A stretch of DNA of 7,511 bases from Prevotellaceae bacterium (GCA_031255055.1 JAIRTG010000007.1:1-7511), one strand, 5' to 3'; positions 1 to 5,828 are shown, counted from the stretch's first letter. Translations and numbers: made by a program. Notes: generated from the letters alone by a model not told the origin.

Positions 1-702
1 ATGTTGTTGAAAGACATCGCCAACGCCATTGCCGACAATCACCCGGAAGTATATATGATCATACTGCTGATCGACGAACGGCCGGAAGAAGTCACCGACA
101 TGGAACGGAGCGTAAACGCGGAAGTGATCGCTTCCACATTCGACGAACCGGCCGACCGCCACGTGAAGATCGCCGAAATCGTCCTCAACAAAGCCCGCCG
201 TCTGGTGGAATGCGGACACGACGTAGTCATACTGCTCGACTCCATCACCCGTCTGGCACGCGCCTACAATACCGTACAGCCCGCTTCGGGTAAAGTGCTT
301 TCGGGTGGTGTGGATGCCAATGCGCTGCACAAGCCGAAACGTTTCTTCGGGGCTGCCCGTAATATCGAAAACGGCGGATCGCTCACCATTATCGCTACCG
401 CCCTCACAGAGACCGGCTCCAAGATGGACGATGTCATTTTCGAAGAGTTCAAGGGTACCGGTAACATGGAGTTGCAACTCGACCGCAAATTATCCAACAA
501 GCGCATTTATCCCGCAGTGGATATTGTCGCGTCCAGCACGCGCAGGGATGATTTGTTGCAAGACAAAGACACGATCAACCGCATGTGGATTCTTCGCAAA
601 TACCTTTCGGACATGAACAGCCTGGAAGCAATGGAATTTGTAAAAGACCGGATGGAAAAAACGTACAGCAACGAAGAATTTCTCATCTCCATGAACGGAT
701 AA
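1..702 (+). CDS. rho: Transcription termination factor Rho, C-terminal part (5' end outside window)
   Basis: This is the C-terminal half of Rho, the hexameric RNA-dependent ATPase/helicase that ends transcription in the cytoplasm. The 233 visible residues start just after where the P-loop (Walker A) should lie, so the ATG at base 1 is an internal methionine and the true start is upstream. Visible Rho motifs are LLIDERPEEVTDM (residues 22-34, with the catalytic acidic residue), Walker B VVILLDSITRLARAYN (75-90), the Q-loop SGKVLSGGVD (96-105), the R-loop region GAARNIENGG (117-126) and the conserved FKGTGNMELQLDRK block (140-153). It ends normally with TAA, and the C-terminus looks complete. 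A further gene follows on the same strand after 59 bp. I see no convincing intrinsic terminator in between, so read-through is possible. Identity is very secure; only completeness is limited by the window edge. Confidence 0.97.
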   Translation: MLLKDIANAIADNHPEVYMIILLIDERPEEVTDMERSVNAEVIASTFDEPADRHVKIAEIVLNKARRLVECGHDVVILLDSITRLARAYNTVQPASGKVLSGGVDANALHKPKRFFGAARNIENGGSLTIIATALTETGSKMDDVIFEEFKGTGNMELQLDRKLSNKRIYPAVDIVASSTRRDDLLQDKDTINRMWILRKYLSDMNSLEAMEFVKDRMEKTYSNEEFLISMNG

Positions 703-761
703 AGGAAGCCTTGCAATAAGTGACTATAACTATTTATACAATAATCAAATAAAAACGAAAA

Positions 762-1295
762 ATGAAAAAGATTCTGCCTCTTCTGCTGTTGGCTTTCCTT
801 GCAACAAATCTGCACGCCCAAACGCGCGCCGGAGATTTGACGGCAGGAGCAAAAGGCGCATACATTTCCCTGTATAAAAATTTTACTTATGGAGTGGATG
901 TTTCTTATCAAATCACGGATCCGCTGGAAGTGAGCTTGTCGGGGATGTTGAATCCCAAGATAAAAAAGAAGGACGAATACGAACGTCGATTCGACAGGGA
1001 TGTGGCTTTATATAGCGGCAGCCTGGATTTGCGTTTTTATCTGTTGAATCTGGAAACCTTTGCTATGGGTCCCTCGCTGGGCGGTCAATGCCTCGTTTTT
1101 AAAATCACAGACCCATCGGATCATTCGGTCAGGGATGAAGGAACGTCGGCCGGATTTAACCTCGGCTGGCACATTCGTGCGGAATTATCCGAAAATCTGA
1201 AACTGAATGGCGGATGGCGTTATACGACCGCGACGGAAGGACTGAGTCATCACGCTTTCTATCTTGGAATAGGTTATACTTTCCATTTATTCTAA
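762..1295 (+). CDS. Small outer-membrane beta-barrel protein with signal peptide, function unknown
   Basis: A 177-residue exported protein that I cannot assign to a named family. It starts with a classic Sec signal peptide: MKK, a hydrophobic run to about residue 16, then a likely signal peptidase I cut after HA (residues 18-19), leaving Q20 as the mature end. The rest alternates polar and hydrophobic residues in short strands joined by charged turns (for example IKKKDEYERRFDRD at about 67-80). It ends in GIGYTFHLF, a terminal aromatic as expected for the outer-membrane insertion signal. Length and pattern suit a roughly eight-stranded barrel of the OmpW/OmpX-size type common in Bacteroidota, which is inference. 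The AT-rich leader 'aaaaacgaaaa' before ATG is normal for this phylum. The gene lies 59 bp after rho and its last 9 bp overlap the convergent glycosyltransferase. Substrate or role is unknown. Confidence 0.85.
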   Translation: MKKILPLLLLAFLATNLHAQTRAGDLTAGAKGAYISLYKNFTYGVDVSYQITDPLEVSLSGMLNPKIKKKDEYERRFDRDVALYSGSLDLRFYLLNLETFAMGPSLGGQCLVFKITDPSDHSVRDEGTSAGFNLGWHIRAELSENLKLNGGWRYTTATEGLSHHAFYLGIGYTFHLF

Positions 1296-2237
1296 TTCTT
1301 CCGCAATGGTATATTGATTTCTTTCCGGAGAGTTACGTGTAATTAATTCGCCGATAAATCCGGCCAAAAACAACTGCGTCCCTATAATCATACATGCAAG
1401 TGCAATATGAAAATAGGGCGTATTTGTGATTAAAGGCGCCGGAATCCCTGCATACAAGGCATGACCTTTGATAACGCCGACAGCCAGCACCGCAACAAAA
1501 CCGATGATGAATATCAGGCTTCCCGCCAATCCGAAAAAGTGCATGGGTTTTTTCCCGAATTTAGACAGGAACCAGAGCGTAAACAAATCCAGATAGCCGT
1601 TGAAGAAGCGGTTCAATCCGAATTTGGTGTATCCGTATTTCCGTGCCTGATGTTTTACTTCTTTCTCCCCTATTCTGGTGAAACCTGCGTTCTTTGCCAG
1701 AAAAGGTATCCAGCGATGCATGTCGTTGTATATCTCGATATTCTTTACGACATTTTTGTCGTAAGCCTTCAAGCCGCAGTTAAAATCGTGCAACGCAATT
1801 CCGGAAAACGCACGGGCGGTAGCGTTGAATAATTTGGTCGGAAGTGTTTTACTCACCGGATCGTACCGTTTCTTTTTCCATCCCGAAACCAACTGGTATT
1901 TTTCTTCCTTAATCATGCGATACAGTTCGGGAATTTCATCCGGATTGTCCTGCAAATCGGCATCCATCGTAATCACCACATCCCCTTTCGTCTTTTGAAA
2001 AGCCGATTGCAAGGCGGGCGATTTTCCATAATTTTTCTGAAAACGAATTCCTTTTATTTCCGGATGATTCTTGTGAAGTTCGTGAATCGTTTGCCATGAA
2101 TCGTCGGTGCTTCCATCATCTACAAAAATGACTTCAAAACTGAATTGTTTCTCTTTCATTACCTTGTCGATCCATTCATATAATTCACTGAGAGATTCGG
2201 CTTCGTTCAATAAAGGTATTACGATAGATATATCCAT
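1287..2237 (-). CDS. Family 2 glycosyltransferase with two C-terminal membrane helices (GtrB/DPM1-like)
   Basis: A 316-residue inner-membrane glycosyltransferase with a GT-A fold. The N-terminus ISIVIPLLNEAESL (residues 3-16), the DDGSTDDSW block (40-48) and the DADLQD metal-binding DxD motif (92-97) are standard GT2 landmarks. The conserved FNCGLKAYD (152-160) is typical of the polyprenyl-phosphate sugar transferases (dolichol-phosphate mannose synthase / GtrB / bactoprenol glucosyltransferase type). Two hydrophobic helices follow, at about 233-256 and 275-297, matching the GtrB layout. By family knowledge it would move a nucleotide-activated sugar onto undecaprenyl phosphate at the cytoplasmic face for later glycan decoration. 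Sugar and acceptor cannot be told from sequence. It is transcribed divergently from rpsO, with its own TAnnTTTG box, and converges with the upstream barrel gene. The start ATG lies about 33 bp from the promoter box, and the next residues are the conserved strand, so the start is well supported. Confidence 0.92.
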   Translation of the reverse strand: MDISIVIPLLNEAESLSELYEWIDKVMKEKQFSFEVIFVDDGSTDDSWQTIHELHKNHPEIKGIRFQKNYGKSPALQSAFQKTKGDVVITMDADLQDNPDEIPELYRMIKEEKYQLVSGWKKKRYDPVSKTLPTKLFNATARAFSGIALHDFNCGLKAYDKNVVKNIEIYNDMHRWIPFLAKNAGFTRIGEKEVKHQARKYGYTKFGLNRFFNGYLDLFTLWFLSKFGKKPMHFFGLAGSLIFIIGFVAVLAVGVIKGHALYAGIPAPLITNTPYFHIALACMIIGTQLFLAGFIGELITRNSPERNQYTIAEELE

Positions 2238-2269
2238 TTTAAAAACTAAAAAATGATGTAACTTCCGTG

Positions 2270-2277
2270 CAAATATA
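2270..2277 (-). promoter_or_regulatory. Bacteroidetes -7 box for the glycosyltransferase gene
   Basis: On the minus strand this reads TATATTTG, a perfect match to the Bacteroidetes TAnnTTTG -7 element. It lies about 33 bp before the glycosyltransferase ATG, giving a leader of roughly 25-28 nt. I see no clear -33 TTTG partner at the usual spacing. Position and match are seen; promoter activity is inferred. Confidence 0.6.
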
Positions 2278-2332
2278 CGATTAAAATCACTCTTAATTTT
2301 TATTTTATGATTCTTAATTCAAAAAATATACT

Positions 2333-2340
2333 TATCTTTG
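2333..2340 (+). promoter_or_regulatory. Bacteroidetes -7 box for rpsO
   Basis: TATCTTTG is a perfect TAnnTTTG match, 43 bp before the rpsO ATG, in very AT-rich DNA. It predicts a transcript start near 2346 and a leader of about 38 nt. The -33 TTTG element is not obvious, which is common for strong Bacteroidetes promoters with extended AT tracts upstream. Confidence 0.7.
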
Positions 2341-2383
2341 CAGCTCGAATTTTCAATAATTATTTACAAACAAATTATTTATC

Positions 2384-2653
2384 ATGTATTTAGATTCGGA
2401 AAAGAAAAAAGAAATCTTCGCAAAGTACGGAAAGTCTAACACTGATACCGGTTCCTCGGAAGGACAGATAGCATTGTTTTCCTACCGTATTTCGCATTTA
2501 ACGGGGCATCTCAAGTTAAATAAAAAAGATTATAGCACGGAACGTTCCTTGAAAATGTTGGTCGGTAAGCGTCGCCGCTTATTGGACTACCTGAAACGCA
2601 TAGATATTGAAAGATATCGTACCATCATCAAGGAATTGGGAATCAGAAAATAA
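2384..2653 (+). CDS. rpsO: 30S ribosomal protein S15
   Basis: An 89-residue S15, the normal family length. It binds 16S rRNA in the central domain early in small-subunit assembly and contributes to a bridge with the 50S subunit. The family signature is plain: TGSSEGQIALFSYRI (residues 22-36), LTGHLKLNKKDYS (39-51), LVGKRRRLLDYLK (59-71) and the C-terminal RYRTIIKELGIRK (77-89). The ATG at 2384 gives the full-length N-terminus MYLDSEKKKEIFAKYG, so the start is sure. It is a single-gene transcription unit, with its own promoter box upstream and an intrinsic terminator 33 bp after the stop. S15 represses its own mRNA in several bacteria; the 38-nt leader here is too short for me to claim such a structure. 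The gene holds the only GATATC site I found in the window (2613-2618). Confidence 0.98.
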   Translation: MYLDSEKKKEIFAKYGKSNTDTGSSEGQIALFSYRISHLTGHLKLNKKDYSTERSLKMLVGKRRRLLDYLKRIDIERYRTIIKELGIRK

Positions 2654-2685
2654 CGTCGTTAAAAACGTAAAATTGTTTTCACTGG

Positions 2686-2724
2686 ACAACCCCGGTAGCT
2701 GTTGCTGCCGGGGTTGTTTTGTTT
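2686..2724 (+). terminator. Strong intrinsic terminator of rpsO
   Basis: The arms 2686-2699 and 2704-2717 pair over 14 bp (one G-T wobble) around a TGTT loop, with a GC-rich core CCCCGG/CCGGGG. The T-rich tract TTTTGTTT follows directly. It lies 33 bp past the rpsO stop and about 27 bp before the end of the convergent fic gene. Read from the other strand the tail is not T-rich, so it mainly serves rpsO. Confidence 0.9.
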
Positions 2725-2750
2725 ATGTACTTGGAGTTATCTTGTCCCAG

Positions 2751-3854
2751 TCAGAGGTTTGCTAATTCGTAGTTTGTGTTTCGCCCGCCACCTTTTTCCT
2801 GTTGTAAAATTCCTTTTTCAATCAGGCCTTTTATATCACGAATCGCCGTATCTTGTGAGCATTTGCATATTTTCGCCCATTTTGAGGATTGCAGTTTGCC
2901 GACAAAGTCGCCGTCAAGAAGCCGGTTGAGCATCAGTCGTTGCCTTTCGTTGATTTCCGTATTTTCGTGTTTTGCCCAGAACTTCGCTTTGTATAAAATG
3001 GATGCTGTTGCCTGTTCGGACGTGAGCAAAGCGTTTTTCATACAGTTCAGAAAAAACCTTAACCATTCCGTAATGTCGCTGTTGGAGCGCCACTGGGTTT
3101 TTTGTAACACGGCGTAATATTGATTTTTCGCTGCAAGAATCTGGCTCGACAGACTGTAAAACCGCTGCGGACTATTTTCTGCCCGTGCCAAAAGCATATC
3201 ACTGATTGTTCGCGCCATTCGTCCGTTGCCGTCGTCAAACGGGTGAATGGTGATAAACCAAAAATGAGCGATGGCGGCTTTCAATATATTGTCGGTTCTT
3301 GTATCTGTGTTTAACCAATCCAAAAATTTGTCCATTTCTTGCTGTATCTGCGCTTGCGGAACCGCCTCAAAATGAATTTGCTCCTTGCCCATTGCACCCG
3401 AAACGACTTGCATTTCGTCTTTTCTGTAACGGGCAACATCAATTTTGTGTACCCCGCTATAACCGCTTGGGAAAAGTGCGTTGTGCCAACCGAACAGCCG
3501 TTCTTCCGTCAGCTCTTTGTTGTATTGCCGTGTGGCATCGAGCATCATCTCCACCAGCCCTTCAATGTTTCGCGCAGACGGCACCAAACCGGCAACATTC
3601 AGTCCAAGCCGGCGGGCGATTGACGAGCGAACCTGATCGTAATTTAAGATTTCGCCCTCGATTTCCGACGATTTCAAAATGTCGAAAGTGAAGGTATTGA
3701 GCAGGGTTTCTCCCTTTTGCAAAAGACCGATTGTACTCATTATACCCTTCAGTTTGCCTTGCAAATATTTGACTTCACCGAATAAATTGCGGATATTTTC
3801 ATCGTCCCAAACGAAGTTTGTCCAATTTTCGTGCTGATAAATATATTTTGCCAT
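2751..3854 (-). CDS. Class II Fic-domain protein (predicted AMP transferase) with N-terminal inhibitory motif and C-terminal winged helix
   Basis: A 367-residue cytoplasmic Fic protein. The catalytic loop HPFDDGNGR (residues 204-212) is a full match to HxFx(D/E)GNGRxxR, so transfer of AMP from ATP to a protein hydroxyl is predicted. The N-terminus (MAKYIYQHENWTNFVWDD) resembles the DUF4172-type region of stand-alone Fic proteins. SSEIEG at 62-67 fits the inhibitory helix motif (S/T)xxxE(G/N), so it is class II and self-inhibited. The target-docking flap lies near 130-153. The last 60 residues look like a winged helix that could bind DNA. The start at 3854 is preferred over an in-frame ATG at 3878, because the latter overlaps the promoter -7 box and the conserved region begins with MAKYIY. 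No separate antitoxin gene is present. It sits outside the inserted R-M island, so it is probably an older resident. The target is unknown. Confidence 0.92.
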   Translation of the reverse strand: MAKYIYQHENWTNFVWDDENIRNLFGEVKYLQGKLKGIMSTIGLLQKGETLLNTFTFDILKSSEIEGEILNYDQVRSSIARRLGLNVAGLVPSARNIEGLVEMMLDATRQYNKELTEERLFGWHNALFPSGYSGVHKIDVARYRKDEMQVVSGAMGKEQIHFEAVPQAQIQQEMDKFLDWLNTDTRTDNILKAAIAHFWFITIHPFDDGNGRMARTISDMLLARAENSPQRFYSLSSQILAAKNQYYAVLQKTQWRSNSDITEWLRFFLNCMKNALLTSEQATASILYKAKFWAKHENTEINERQRLMLNRLLDGDFVGKLQSSKWAKICKCSQDTAIRDIKGLIEKGILQQEKGGGRNTNYELANL

Positions 3855-3875
3855 ACCTTTTATTTTTTCGAAATG

Positions 3876-3907
3876 CAATGATACATTTTTTGCGGAGAAT
3901 AATCAAA
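3876..3907 (-). promoter_or_regulatory. Predicted fic promoter (-33 TTTG and -7 TATCATTG)
   Basis: On the minus strand, TTTG (3904-3907) is followed after 20 bp by TATCATTG (3876-3883), which matches TAnnTTTG at all but one position. The spacing is normal for Bacteroidetes promoters. The transcript would start near 3870, giving a leader of about 15 nt to the ATG at 3854. This argues against the start at 3878. Confidence 0.55.
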
Positions 3908-3922
3908 TTATTTTGCGCAAAA
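3898..3922. promoter_or_regulatory. Two adjacent palindromes at the fic promoter, possible operator
   Basis: AATAAT-CAA-ATTATT (3898-3912) is a perfect 6-bp inverted repeat covering the -33 TTTG. It abuts a perfect 12-bp palindrome TTTTGCGCAAAA (3911-3922). Such symmetry over a promoter suggests a dimeric regulator, possibly the Fic protein's own winged helix, but this is inference only. Confidence 0.35.
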
Positions 3923-3951
3923 AAGCGGAATAAATGGGATTTTTCCTCCGC
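3919..3951 (-). terminator. Candidate intrinsic terminator, probably the ancestral end of the ABC-F transcript
   Basis: On the minus strand GCGGAG (3946-3951) can pair with TTCCGC (3925-3930) across a 15-nt loop, followed by six T (3919-3924). The stem is short, so this is a modest terminator. It lies 12 bp beyond the stop codon of the truncated ABC-F remnant, which is where the original ABC-F terminator would be. It may now end the R-M transcript instead. Confidence 0.4.
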
Positions 3952-3962
3952 ATAAATGCGTT

Positions 3963-4031
3963 TCAAAGCTCGATTACCCGTTTTACGTTTATTTGTTCCA
4001 GAAATGTTTCGTCGTGCGACACGACAATCAC
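3963..4031 (-). repeat. Left copy of 69-bp direct repeat flanking the R-M operon
   Basis: It is identical to 5880-5948 except at one base (68/69). It lies downstream of the methyltransferase gene, and its outer edge begins at the first base of the duplicated stop codon. The flanks differ at once on both sides (T3962 against G5879, T4032 against C5949). Confidence 0.97.
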
Positions 4032-4055
4032 TCCAGGAAAACTTTCGTTATCCGT
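3963..4055 (-). pseudogene. Truncated remnant of the ABC-F gene (two fused pieces)
   Basis: This stretch is built from two pieces of the ABC-F gene found at 5880-7466, in the same orientation. Bases 3963-4031 match 5880-5948 with one mismatch (T3993 against C5910). They include the stop codon and encode the conserved end from VIVVSHDETF onward. Bases 4033-4055 match 7016-7038 at 21 of 23 positions, the first 17 being identical. One base (4032) lies between them. The simplest reading is a partial copy of the gene that lost about 1,067 bp internally; the two pieces are out of frame, so nothing functional is encoded. The other reading, a diverged relative that lost its 5' part, is less likely given the second match. 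The methyltransferase stop codon begins at 4060, almost touching this remnant. Confidence 0.8.
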
Positions 4056-4057
4056 AT

Positions 4058-4984
4058 TTAAGCGGATTCAGCAAACAATTCGGTTTGTTTAATTATCGTC
4101 GTCTTCTTTACATCGTGATTGTGTTGTGCTAAATCGCTTGTGTCAAAATTGCAAACAAGTGCCTCTACAATCTCTCTACGGTTTTCGAGGTTTGCCCCAT
4201 TATGATAAAAATGGTCTTTGGTTAAAACATTAAATTTGTCCCAATATTTTTTTATCATGTTATTTTCGCGATAATCGTTGTGATGCCAGGTTGATAACAC
4301 AAATTTTGCGCTTGTTTCGCTTAATAAATTAAACAAGGTGTCTTCATCTTTTTCTGTCCAACCATTGTAATAATCGACATGGCGACCATAATATGGCGGG
4401 TCGCAGTAAATAATATCGTTTTCGGTTGCTAACGGAATAATTTCCAGGAAAGATTTGTTATGAAAAACCCAGTCGGGTTCGGGTTGTATAATTTGAGAAA
4501 CTGTACTTAATTGATTAACAATCTTTGTAATATATGCTTGTGCAAAACGGTCGGGCTTCTTGCAAAACGGGATATTCCAATTTCCTTTGCCCCCGAAACG
4601 CATCATGCCGTTGAAACCTGCACGGGAGAGAAAGATAAAATCGAAAGGCGAATGTTCGCCGTCATTAAAGCGTTTGCGAACGGTCAAATAATGTTCATAG
4701 CCGTTGTTGCCTGCTTCTCGCAATAGTTTCCCTTCCGTTTCGAGGTATTGTTTCATTGCCGGAGCCGTAATTAAACGCTCCTGAACCGATTTGTAAAAGT
4801 TGATAATGTGTGGATTTGTATCGTTGAGTATTGCTTTTTTATAGCCTGAATTAAATGCTACAACACCTGTTCCCAAAAACGGCTCAATCCATCGTCCGCT
4901 GACCTGAGGGGTAACTTCTTTAATCCAAGGCACCAGCTTTGTTTTAATTCCCTGGCTTTTTATTGGTGGCACAACTACTTTCAT
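4058..4984 (-). CDS. EcoRV-type DNA adenine-N6 methyltransferase (predicted GATATC)
   Basis: A 308-residue D12-class (Dam/M.EcoRV family) methyltransferase that uses S-adenosylmethionine to methylate adenine and protect host DNA from the partner endonuclease. The N-terminal VPPIKSQGIKTKLVP (residues 5-19) and the SAM-binding motif EPFLGTGVVAF (34-44) match M.EcoRV closely as I recall it. Further landmarks are the family block FLSRAGFNGMMRF (118-130), NIPFCKKPDRFAQAYITKI (137-155), the catalytic DPPY (195-198) followed by GRHVDYYNGW, and STWHHNDYRENN (221-232). Dam and DpnM share the D12 core, but the long EcoRV-like blocks favour GATATC over GATC. The start ATG overlaps the endonuclease stop (ATGA), implying a shared transcript and coupled translation. 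The C-terminal tail of about 25 residues is somewhat longer than I expect for M.EcoRV. No terminator of its own is visible before the ABC-F remnant. Confidence 0.93.
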   Translation of the reverse strand: MKVVVPPIKSQGIKTKLVPWIKEVTPQVSGRWIEPFLGTGVVAFNSGYKKAILNDTNPHIINFYKSVQERLITAPAMKQYLETEGKLLREAGNNGYEHYLTVRKRFNDGEHSPFDFIFLSRAGFNGMMRFGGKGNWNIPFCKKPDRFAQAYITKIVNQLSTVSQIIQPEPDWVFHNKSFLEIIPLATENDIIYCDPPYYGRHVDYYNGWTEKDEDTLFNLLSETSAKFVLSTWHHNDYRENNMIKKYWDKFNVLTKDHFYHNGANLENRREIVEALVCNFDTSDLAQHNHDVKKTTIIKQTELFAESA

Positions 4985-5799
4985 ATCAATCTTTTTTTGC
5001 TGATTTTTGAGAGTAAATCCCTGCGGTTTTTGAACTCCAAAAAGTTTTTCAGGTTGGTAACTTTAACGGTTTTACCGTCTTTGAGCATTGTTGCCGTGCC
5101 AAAATTCATCCAATACTCATCAAACCATTCCTCTCCGAGTCGACTGAAAATACCGTTTTCATTTTTCAAGTCTTCAAAATTCAATGTGCATCCGATATTT
5201 GCGGTATTGCCTGAACCTTGTTTATCGCTTGCTATTTTCCACTTTTCGGCTGCGAAAAAATCAAAATCTTTGATTACAGAAGTGATTGACTTTAATTCGC
5301 TGAAATTCTTGATTTCTCTTTCAGAAGTTTCAACTCGTGTGTAAATAATGCCCAAACAATAGTGCCCTGCATATTGATTATAAGGATATTGTATGTTTTT
5401 CTGTTTATCGCGTTCTTTGAAATAGGCACCATGAGAGCCCAGTGTAAAACTTGCTATTCCGCTTTTTTTGCGGTAAGTAGTTTTCAAATCAACGGCAAAT
5501 TTTATATTCTCGTTTGATCTGTTGACAAAAGTAAGGTCGGGATAGTAATTTTGCTGTTCGGCAAGAATTATATTGTATCCGATTTCTTCCGCAAACCGAA
5601 TAATTTGCGGAAAAATATGAATTTCGAGTATTTTAGATACAATTTTTGTGTCGGACGAAATGGTGTAAATGTTCTTATAAACATCAATAAAACCTTTGAC
5701 AGACCATTCTCCTGTTTCTGTCGCAACATAACTTTGTAATTTTTCTGCAAAGCCATCCAACTCCTTTTTGAACTGTATTTTATATTCTTCCTTCGTCAT
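4981..5799 (-). CDS. EcoRV-family type II restriction endonuclease (predicted GATATC, blunt cut)
   Basis: A 272-residue homologue of EcoRV, a dimeric Mg-dependent endonuclease with the PD-(D/E)xK fold. The match is detailed. SSDTK (48-52) aligns with EcoRV GSDTK. QQNYYPD (82-88) is the Q-loop plus the first catalytic Asp, and FAVDLKTTY (101-109) carries the second Asp and the Lys. QYPYNQYAGH (137-146) and YTRVET (153-158) follow. GSGNTANIG (195-203) is the DNA-recognition R-loop (EcoRV GSGNTTNIG). The catalytic set E59, D88, D104, K106 equals EcoRV E45, D74, D90, K92 at a constant offset of 14. Because both DNA-contacting loops are retained, GATATC is the predicted site. The protein is about 27 residues longer than EcoRV, half at the N-terminus. 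It is the first gene of the R-M operon, with a promoter box 22 bp before the ATG. No C (controller) gene is seen. Confidence 0.94.
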   Translation of the reverse strand: MTKEEYKIQFKKELDGFAEKLQSYVATETGEWSVKGFIDVYKNIYTISSDTKIVSKILEIHIFPQIIRFAEEIGYNIILAEQQNYYPDLTFVNRSNENIKFAVDLKTTYRKKSGIASFTLGSHGAYFKERDKQKNIQYPYNQYAGHYCLGIIYTRVETSEREIKNFSELKSITSVIKDFDFFAAEKWKIASDKQGSGNTANIGCTLNFEDLKNENGIFSRLGEEWFDEYWMNFGTATMLKDGKTVKVTNLKNFLEFKNRRDLLSKISKKRLI

Positions 5800-5820
5800 A
5801 TTTTTGTTTTGTTCATTTCA

Positions 5821-5828
5821 CAAAAGTA
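5821..5828 (-). promoter_or_regulatory. Bacteroidetes -7 box of the R-M operon
   Basis: On the minus strand this reads TACTTTTG, a perfect TAnnTTTG match, with its end 21 bp before the endonuclease ATG. The transcript would start near 5814-5816, leaving a very short leader. No good -33 TTTG is found at the usual distance. The box lies inside the island, so the operon carries its own promoter. Confidence 0.6.

Noticed and set aside
703..720. Possible terminator after rho (AAGG-AAG-CCTT)
   Set aside because: The stem is only 4 bp and no T tract follows.
1461..1832. Plus-strand open frame opposite the glycosyltransferase
   Set aside because: It is antisense to conserved GT2 sequence, with no start context and no family features.
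3855..3878. Longer fic reading frame starting at the ATG at 3878 (MHFEKIKG added)
   Set aside because: That ATG overlaps the predicted -7 box and would lie before the transcript start. The conserved N-terminal region begins at MAKYIY (3854).
4058..4984. Solitary Dam or DpnII-type GATC methyltransferase
   Set aside because: The D12 core is shared, but the N-terminal and central blocks resemble M.EcoRV, and the adjacent overlapping gene is an EcoRV homologue, so GATATC is the better prediction.
5526..5533. A second TACTTTTG box on the minus strand inside the endonuclease gene, as a possible M promoter
   Set aside because: It has no -33 partner, lies about 540 bp before M, and encodes conserved residues just after the catalytic Asp, so chance is likely.
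2751..5799. Fic plus R-M as one composite defence cassette
   Set aside because: The direct repeats enclose only R and M. fic lies outside with its own promoter, so joint transfer or function is not supported.
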